The position numbers were made by a program, and so were the translations under genes. Below are positions 59,173-64,000 of a stretch of 64,000 nucleotides of DNA, in pieces. The notes under the pieces are model-generated. The model was not told where the DNA came from, ran no database searches, and was given only the letters and a program-made list of their open reading frames with translations. This DNA is from Bacillus sp. FJAT-14578 (lineage in GTDB: Bacteria; Bacillota; Bacilli; Bacillales; Bacillaceae_H): NCBI RefSeq assembly GCF_000504165.1, contig NZ_KI632507.1:124286-188285 (forward strand), read 5' to 3'. How positions within the stretch are numbered: the first letter of the stretch is position 1; each line of letters begins with the position of its first letter.

Positions 59173-59475
59173 ATGAAACCTATTGAAATTTTCAAAGCCT
59201 TGTCAAATGAAACAAGGCTTCAAATACTAGAATGGCTAAGAGAACCGGAAAAACATTTTTCCCCTCAGGAAGTGGGTGATTTTCGAGATATAGGGGTATG
59301 TGTAAGCCAGTTTCACCAAAAATTAAATATTACACAATCAACGGTCTCTCAATATCTTTCCATTTTACAGAAAGCTGGACTTGTGAGTTCCACCCGTATT
59401 GGAAAGTGGACATATTATAAAAGAAACGAAGAAAACATCCGTCAACTCGCCGAGTTTATTCGGCAAGATATATAA
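59173..59475 (+). CDS. ArsR-family winged-helix regulator
   Basis: A 100-residue regulator with the ArsR/SmtB pattern ALSNETRLQILEWL, helix-turn-helix ITQSTVSQYLSILQKAGLVSSTRIGKWTYYKRNEENI. The metal motif ELCVCDL is absent; instead one cysteine (GVCVSQFHQ) is present, which may sense redox or an organic ligand. It lies 210 bp before the sigma-54 activator on the same strand and may control it. The start ATG 59173 lacks a strong Shine-Dalgarno site; translation could be leaderless or weak. Confidence 0.82.
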   Translation: MKPIEIFKALSNETRLQILEWLREPEKHFSPQEVGDFRDIGVCVSQFHQKLNITQSTVSQYLSILQKAGLVSSTRIGKWTYYKRNEENIRQLAEFIRQDI

Positions 59476-59687
59476 AAAATTAGACTGAATTTCTCACCAT
59501 TGTGTTGAAAAATTCAGCTTCACTACCTCAAATATATCGACAAATTCAGATATGTTAAAATGTCTAATGGATGTACCATCAATGGTGTAAAGAAGTTAAT
59601 AATAAATAAGTTTGATAAACAAGAGGGATATTCATGTATGTTTAGGGATATCCGTAAAACTCGGTTTTGAGGAGGGGAACATTTATC

Positions 59688-61547
59688 ATGGTTGATGAGA
59701 AATGGAGGCAGTTTGTTCTTGAGGGGAAAACCGACATCAACGTAAGAAAAGAAGTTTTTGAATCGTGGAATAGATGTAAACAGATGGGTGTTTCTCATGA
59801 GATGGAAGAAGTTTTTTCTCCTATTCCGCAAAGTGATCTTGTAGGAAGGCGACAGAAAAACCTCGACCTGATTAATGCTGCGTTGCCAGTTATGAACGAT
59901 CTTTGTAAGCGCTTAAATGGAGGGGGATACCTTCTTTTACTTGCAGATGCCGAAGGATACTTAGTGGAAATGATGGCCGATTATAAATCTCAAAAGATAG
60001 CCGACCAGTGTGGAATGTCTATAGGTGCACAATGGATAGAAGAAAACGTTGGTTCAACAGGGCTATCAATTGCCCTTAGAACACGAACTGCCATGGCTAC
60101 TTCAGGGGATGAGCATTACTGTTTAGCCCTTCGCGTTTGGGATTGTTCTGCGTGTCCTATTTTTGTTGATGGGGAATACATAGGGGCCTTTGACGTTTGC
60201 CGTATGGGTCCTAAGAATGATTTGAGAGAGTTATATACACTGGCAGTTGCTGGTGCTCATGCAATTAGTGAAAGATACCGATTTCATAAATCAAAAATCA
60301 AAGAGCAAGTTTTATCACATGTATTAACTGAATACATTCATAAGTTCAATGCGAAAACAGGTATTATATCATTTGATAAACAAGGGATAGAGTTATACAA
60401 AAATAAGCCTGCTCATGACTTTTTTAAGTTATGGGAAGAAAACAGCGGTCATTCGGAATCAAGTAAAAAAACGATATTGAGTTACGTTGACAAAGGTTCA
60501 GTTTCAACTGAAATTGAAGTGAATGAGCAGAAGTTCTTCATCAACTCAGAAGAAATAATGAAGCAAGGTGAATGGTTGGCGACTGTCCTGTTTATACATC
60601 CCCAAACGAAGACAATCTTGCCGAAAAGTAAGGTCAATCAAGAGTACTTTGCCTTTAACACTAAAAATACAGCATTCCAGAAGACCTTACAAACAGCTAT
60701 AAAGGTTTCAAGAAGTGATGCAAGTATTCTTATACAAGGGGAGAGTGGAGTCGGGAAAGACTTTATGGCCCGTTTTATTCACAAGCAAAGCGAAAGAAGG
60801 GACCAGCCTTACACTGCGATTAATTGTGCAGCATTGCCTCGAGAACTAATTACTACAGAATTGTTTGGTTATGAAGGTGGAGCTTTTACAGGTGCTAAAC
60901 ATAAAGGGAGCCAAGGGAAAATTGAAGCAGCGAATAAAGGAACGATATTCTTAGACGAAATAGCAGATTTACCACTTGATTTACAGGCTACTCTTCTTAG
61001 AACTCTAGAAGAAAAACAAGTGGTAAGAGTTGGGGGGACTACTCCGACTCCAGTTGATGTGCGTTTTTTAGCTGCGACAAATAAGAATATGAAAGAACTA
61101 GTTGAAAAAGGAGAATTTCGAGAGGATCTTTATTATCGGTTAAACGTTTTTCTTATAAAAATCCCCTCTTTAAGAGAACGAATTGAAGATGTGGAAAGCA
61201 TCTTGAATACGATGTTGAGTGAAGCTTGTGAAAAAGTACAGCGAAAAACAATCTCTTTCACTTCAGAAGCAATGAATATATTTAAACAACATACATGGCC
61301 GGGGAATTTAAGAGAGCTGAGAAACGTAATTGAGCGAATTGTTTATCTACATGATGAAAATCACTTCGATTCATTTCATGCACATGAGTTTTTAGGATTG
61401 GATCAATCACAAGAAAAAATAAGTGAACGTGAATATCTCTCTTACATTATCAATAAAGTCAACGGTAATCGTGCTCAAGCTGCGAGGGAACTAGGTATCT
61501 CCCGTAGTGCTCTTTATCGAAAAATTCAAAAATATAACCTCGAATAA
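59688..61547 (+). CDS. Sigma-54-dependent activator, AcoR/MimR-like
   Basis: A 619-residue bacterial enhancer-binding protein. The N-terminal half contains a GAF-type sensor region (about 60-220, LLLLADAEGYLVEMMADYKS and GSTGLSIALRTRTAM) as in AcoR. The AAA+ domain follows (about 330-555): Walker A GESGVGKD, the GAFTGA loop for sigma-54 contact near residue 398, Walker B IFLDEIADL and arginine finger region. The Fis-type helix-turn-helix is at the end (NRAQAARELGISRSALYRKIQKY). ATG 59688 follows GAGGAGGGG. It should activate the -24/-12 promoter at 61682. AcoR-like proteins respond to acetoin or other small ketones and alcohols. Confidence 0.92.
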   Translation: MVDEKWRQFVLEGKTDINVRKEVFESWNRCKQMGVSHEMEEVFSPIPQSDLVGRRQKNLDLINAALPVMNDLCKRLNGGGYLLLLADAEGYLVEMMADYKSQKIADQCGMSIGAQWIEENVGSTGLSIALRTRTAMATSGDEHYCLALRVWDCSACPIFVDGEYIGAFDVCRMGPKNDLRELYTLAVAGAHAISERYRFHKSKIKEQVLSHVLTEYIHKFNAKTGIISFDKQGIELYKNKPAHDFFKLWEENSGHSESSKKTILSYVDKGSVSTEIEVNEQKFFINSEEIMKQGEWLATVLFIHPQTKTILPKSKVNQEYFAFNTKNTAFQKTLQTAIKVSRSDASILIQGESGVGKDFMARFIHKQSERRDQPYTAINCAALPRELITTELFGYEGGAFTGAKHKGSQGKIEAANKGTIFLDEIADLPLDLQATLLRTLEEKQVVRVGGTTPTPVDVRFLAATNKNMKELVEKGEFREDLYYRLNVFLIKIPSLRERIEDVESILNTMLSEACEKVQRKTISFTSEAMNIFKQHTWPGNLRELRNVIERIVYLHDENHFDSFHAHEFLGLDQSQEKISEREYLSYIINKVNGNRAQAARELGISRSALYRKIQKYNLE

Positions 61548-61559
61548 AGTATATATAAC

Positions 61560-61577
61560 TGTTCGTCTGTCCGAACA
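61560..61577. promoter_or_regulatory. Candidate enhancer (UAS) for the sigma-54 activator
   Basis: TGTTCG...CGAACA inverted repeat with six bases between (TCTGTC). It lies about 105 bp upstream of the -24 element, a normal distance for an activator site. Confidence 0.5.
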
Positions 61578-61681
61578 CAGACCGGTCAAATGTACATTTT
61601 ACAAAATGGGAATAATCATCTCAAAAAGCAAAATCCTCATTGCAGCCTCCACTTTCCTGTTATTTTAAACGTCTATTTACT

Positions 61682-61697
61682 TGGCATGGTTCTTGCA
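61682..61697 (+). promoter_or_regulatory. Sigma-54 (-24/-12) promoter
   Basis: TGGCATGGTTCTTGCA matches TGGCAYR-N4-TTGCW exactly. It lies 57 bp before the ATG at 61754. This is the only strong sigma-54 promoter found in the window and follows directly on the activator gene. Confidence 0.9.
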
Positions 61698-61753
61698 AAA
61701 TATCAAATTGAGGACCTTGTCCCAATAAAACAAGTAAAGGGAGACTAAAAAAT

Positions 61754-62152
61754 ATGCAAGTAGGATCAAAAGAATGGATGGAAAACTTCCAAGAAGTCGT
61801 AAACGCCGATCAAGAGTTAAAGGTAATCGGAAAATATTGTGTCACAGACCTTCTCTTGCAAATCGGTTCAAAGGAGTACATAGTCCAAATTAAGCAGGGT
61901 AAACTCACTAACTTCTTTGAAAAGGGAGCGTTAGACGGATGGAGTTTTGCGATTAGAGGTAGCTTAGAAGCCTGGAAAAAATTCACCCAGCCAACACCAC
62001 CTCCAATGTTCCATGAATTATTCGCAGCGGTCTTTCAAGGAAATATGCAGCTAGAAGGAAATCTTAAGGAATTGTATGCCAATTTGAGGTACATGACCCG
62101 TTTCCTCGATGTTACTCGTGAAGTCAAAAACACGTTAGTTAAAGGAGTGTAA
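61754..62152 (+). CDS. SCP2 sterol-carrier-like protein
   Basis: A 132-residue protein with the SCP2 fold pattern: helix ENFQEVVNADQELKVIGKY, then strands DLLLQIGSKEYIVQIKQGKL and SFAIRGSLEAWKKFTQ, then the helix-rich end AVFQGNMQLEGNLKELYANLRYMTRFLDV. SCP2-like proteins bind hydrophobic molecules such as acyl chains or aromatic compounds. It is the first gene behind the sigma-54 promoter, followed by the hydrolase with one base between stop and start, so it belongs to the same operon. Its precise ligand is unknown. Confidence 0.7.
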   Translation: MQVGSKEWMENFQEVVNADQELKVIGKYCVTDLLLQIGSKEYIVQIKQGKLTNFFEKGALDGWSFAIRGSLEAWKKFTQPTPPPMFHELFAAVFQGNMQLEGNLKELYANLRYMTRFLDVTREVKNTLVKGV

Positions 62153-62153
62153 A

Positions 62154-63020
62154 ATGATGGGGAAATTTTCTTCTGTTAAGGGTCAATATGTGTATGTTGA
62201 AGTAAATGGTGTTGAATACAAGGTTTATTTTGAGGAAAATGGACAAGGTATCCCATTAGTATGTCAGCATACAGCTGGGTGCGACAGCAGACAATGGCGA
62301 GACTTACTTGAAGATCCAAACATCACACAGAATTTTAGGGTGATCGCTTATGATTTACCAAGACACGGTAAATCAGATCCACCTCATAGTGTGGAATGGT
62401 GGAAAGAAGAATACAAGCTTACAACAGATTTTTATCTTCAATTTGTGCGTAATTTCTGCGAGGAACTAGAGTTGGAAAATCCTATTTTTATGGGAAGCTC
62501 TTTTGGTGGACATGCTGCGCTTCAGTTAGCACTTGAGTATCCTGAGTACTTCCGGGCTACTATACCTGTTGAAGCATCCGATCATACACCAGGGTTTTAT
62601 CAGGAATGGTGGAATCATCCCCATACTCATGGAGGAGAAGTTTGTGGATCAGGAGTCTGGGGACTCATGGCTCCACAAAGCCCAGAAAAAGACCGCCGCT
62701 TAACATCATGGTACTATAGCCAAGGGGCTCCAGGTGTGTTTAAAGGAGACTTATATTTTTATAGCGTAGATCATGATTTACGAGGAAAGCTTCATCAGAT
62801 TGACACGGATAAGTGTCCAGTATATTTGCTGACAGGAGAATATGACTATCTTTCTACACCTGAAGACTCCAAACGTACAGCCGATCAAATCCCAGGAGCT
62901 AAGTTTGTAGAAATGAAGGGTATTGGTCATTTCCCAATGAGTGAAAACCATGAAGTTTTTGTGAAATACTTAGAAGAAGTTCTTCAAGATATCTTAACCA
63001 AAGAAAAATCATTAGTATAA
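62154..63020 (+). CDS. Alpha/beta hydrolase
   Basis: A 288-residue alpha/beta hydrolase. The nucleophile elbow is GSSFGGHAAL (S116), the oxyanion region CQHTAGCDSRQW, the acid in LLTGEYDYLSTPEDSK and the catalytic H259 in GIGHFPMSE. The type is that of esterases, lactonases and C-C hydrolases. In a sigma-54 operon with an SCP2-like protein it could hydrolyse an ester formed from a ketone by oxygenation or a ring-cleavage product; that is an inference. ATG 62154 (or 62157) follows AAAGGAG. Between this gene and the next (63021-63436) lies an AT-rich gap with a 12-bp inverted repeat. Confidence 0.85.
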   Translation: MMGKFSSVKGQYVYVEVNGVEYKVYFEENGQGIPLVCQHTAGCDSRQWRDLLEDPNITQNFRVIAYDLPRHGKSDPPHSVEWWKEEYKLTTDFYLQFVRNFCEELELENPIFMGSSFGGHAALQLALEYPEYFRATIPVEASDHTPGFYQEWWNHPHTHGGEVCGSGVWGLMAPQSPEKDRRLTSWYYSQGAPGVFKGDLYFYSVDHDLRGKLHQIDTDKCPVYLLTGEYDYLSTPEDSKRTADQIPGAKFVEMKGIGHFPMSENHEVFVKYLEEVLQDILTKEKSLV

Positions 63021-63077
63021 AAAAATAAATACAGAATAACCCAGTCTGTTTCAGACGAATCATGACACCATACTTGT

Positions 63078-63131
63078 CTTAGACATACTAGATACACTCT
63101 TTTTTAGATTAATAGTATCAGTATGTCTAAG
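63078..63131. repeat. 12-bp inverted repeat in a 416-bp gap
   Basis: CTTAGACATACT (63078-63089) and its exact complement at 63120-63131, about 30 bases apart. There is no T tract. The remaining gap is AT-rich with a repeated ATATATAAAAACAT word near 63186 and 63225. A weak sigma-54-like TTGCAT lies at 63145 but its -24 part does not match. Confidence 0.5.
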
Positions 63132-63436
63132 TTTGATAGATTTCTTGCATCAGAGCTCAAAAATCCATTATCGCATTGTTTAGATATATAAAAACATGTC
63201 CTACCATACTAATAAATTTTATATATAAAAACATATAATTTTATATTCTATGTTTTTATAATAGGCATTGTAGTAATATTTGCAATATTTAGAAATTAAG
63301 GGTGAGTCTATACGAATGTTTTATCGTTTTACATCTATTCAATGTAAGCGTTTTCTGATTACCCCGATAGTATCACTCTATATTTGCTAATTATTCTACA
63401 CGGATTTTTCTCAATTAAATGGGGGGAGGAATGTAA

Positions 63437-64000
63437 ATGTATCGAACGGCAACTGGTGAAGAAATCTTTATTGTTGACAGCCATATCGCATTATGGGATG
63501 GAAGCCCCGAGAACCAACGTAATATTCACGGTGAACAATTCATCAACTGTTTCTACGATTATCACAAGGATCATACTCCTAAAGAAGCTATTTGGCCAAA
63601 AGAAAAATTTCTCAAATATGGCAGTGAAGCATTAATCAACGATGTTTTTGTGAAGGGTCATGTAGATGTAGCGATTTTTCAACCTGTCGTGCTCTCGGAA
63701 TTTTATAAAAACGGATTTGGCAGCTTAAAAGCTAATCATGAACTAGTAAAAAAGTATCCTGGTAGATTCATAGGAAATGGAAATTTCGATCCTCGCGACG
63801 GCAACCGTGGTCTCGAAAATTTGGAATTTCAGAAAAGAGAATATGACATACAGGGTGTGAAGCTTTACACGGCTGAATGGCGCGGTGATTCCAAAGGATA
63901 TAAACTCTCAGATCCTTGGACACAGCGTTACCTCGAAAAATGTCAGGAACTAGGCATTAAAAATATTCATGTTCATAAAGGGCCTACAGTCACTCCGCTC
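63437..64000 (+). CDS. Amidohydrolase-family protein, 3'-truncated by window edge
   Basis: The frame is open for 188 codons to the last base. ATG 63437 has a strong ribosome site GGGGGGAGGA six bases upstream. The N terminus IFIVDSHIALWDGSPENQRNIHG is the metal-binding start of an ACMSD-like TIM-barrel amidohydrolase (the usual HxH second position is altered, DSHIA). Later segments are GVKLYTAEWRGDSKGYKLSDPW and LGIKNIHVHKGPT. By memory, proteins with this exact style accompany propane/acetone-type di-iron monooxygenase operons (prm/mim) of actinobacteria. Its substrate is not known; it may assist maturation or processing of the oxygenase. It is the last gene seen in the sigma-54 region. Confidence 0.8.
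   Translation, partial: MYRTATGEEIFIVDSHIALWDGSPENQRNIHGEQFINCFYDYHKDHTPKEAIWPKEKFLKYGSEALINDVFVKGHVDVAIFQPVVLSEFYKNGFGSLKANHELVKKYPGRFIGNGNFDPRDGNRGLENLEFQKREYDIQGVKLYTAEWRGDSKGYKLSDPWTQRYLEKCQELGIKNIHVHKGPTVTPL

Noticed and set aside
63135..63150. Second sigma-54-like promoter before the amidohydrolase gene
   Set aside because: The -12 TTGCAT is good but the -24 GG pair is not present (GA), so the match is weak.
63384..63635. Open frame of 83 codons at the right end
   Set aside because: It is out of frame with the amidohydrolase beginning at 63437, which has a far better ribosome site and clear protein homology features.
1..64000. CRISPR arrays, tRNA, rRNA and prophage genes
   Set aside because: No regular repeat-spacer pattern, no tRNA-like cloverleaf with the GTTCRA motif in context, and no phage or integrase genes were noticed on reading; short RNAs could still be missed without a covariance search.

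Overview
Organism. This is chromosomal DNA of a low-GC Gram-positive bacterium, most likely Bacillaceae. The signs are strong AGGAGG-type ribosome sites with many TTG and GTG starts, CcpA cre sites, Fur boxes of the Bacillus 7-1-7 type, ykoG/ykoH- and pepF-like genes, and repeats of a kind I associate with Geobacillus/Aeribacillus-type genomes. Genus is an inference from gene content; no rRNA or tRNA gene was seen.

Layout. 1-2544: glutarate catabolism (lhgO 3' part, DUF3870 gene, glaH behind a cre-overlapped promoter and a leader terminator). 3006-4986: FUSC-type and TauE/SafE-type membrane proteins. 5277-15458: an aromatic meta-cleavage cluster resembling the anthranilate / 3-hydroxyanthranilate pathway of Geobacillus thermodenitrificans: HpaB-family monooxygenase, IclR regulator, short FAD synthetase, ACMSD-like decarboxylase, RidA-type deaminase, semialdehyde dehydrogenase, hydratase, acetaldehyde dehydrogenase, aldolase, 4-oxalocrotonate decarboxylase and tautomerase. 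The ring-opening dioxygenase and flavin reductase are not in the window. 15802-21190: eutB-like dehydratase, aspartase, PucR regulator and a lone pdxS. 21383-28893: a Fur-box-marked block with a two-component system, a DoxX-like membrane protein, a large lipoprotein and a beta-propeller di-haem lipoprotein. 29279-36901: ectoine/hydroxyectoine catabolism (doeA, eutC, Cys/Met-type PLP enzyme, doeB, homoserine dehydrogenase-like, aldehyde dehydrogenase), followed by a BCCT transporter, a TctCBA tricarboxylate transporter and a CitS/CitT-type two-component system (to 44685). 44744-48289: two PepSY proteins with a YkoGH-like two-component system. 48580-58475: exported PepF, small proteins, a YczE-like protein, a PspA pair, a RpiR regulator with 6-phospho-beta-glucosidase, and a YeiL-like regulator divergent from an MFS permease. 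58500-64000: an AT-richer region with an ArsR regulator, a sigma-54 activator, a clear -24/-12 promoter, an SCP2-like protein, an alpha/beta hydrolase and an amidohydrolase cut by the window end.

How the genes fit together. Most of the window is catabolic. Glutarate, aromatic amino acid products and ectoines are funnelled to 2-oxoglutarate, pyruvate/acetyl-CoA, aspartate and (through aspartase) fumarate, with cre sites implying carbon catabolite repression. The ectoine genes lie on both sides of the Fur block, suggesting either insertion of that block or a composite island. The best candidates for undescribed biology are the Fur-controlled DoxX/lipoprotein/di-haem module, the ectoine route lacking the canonical DoeD transaminase, the glaH leader terminator, a 140-bp TTAC/TCAA-bounded element, and the start of a sigma-54 operon whose partial last gene resembles amidohydrolases linked to propane-type di-iron monooxygenases.
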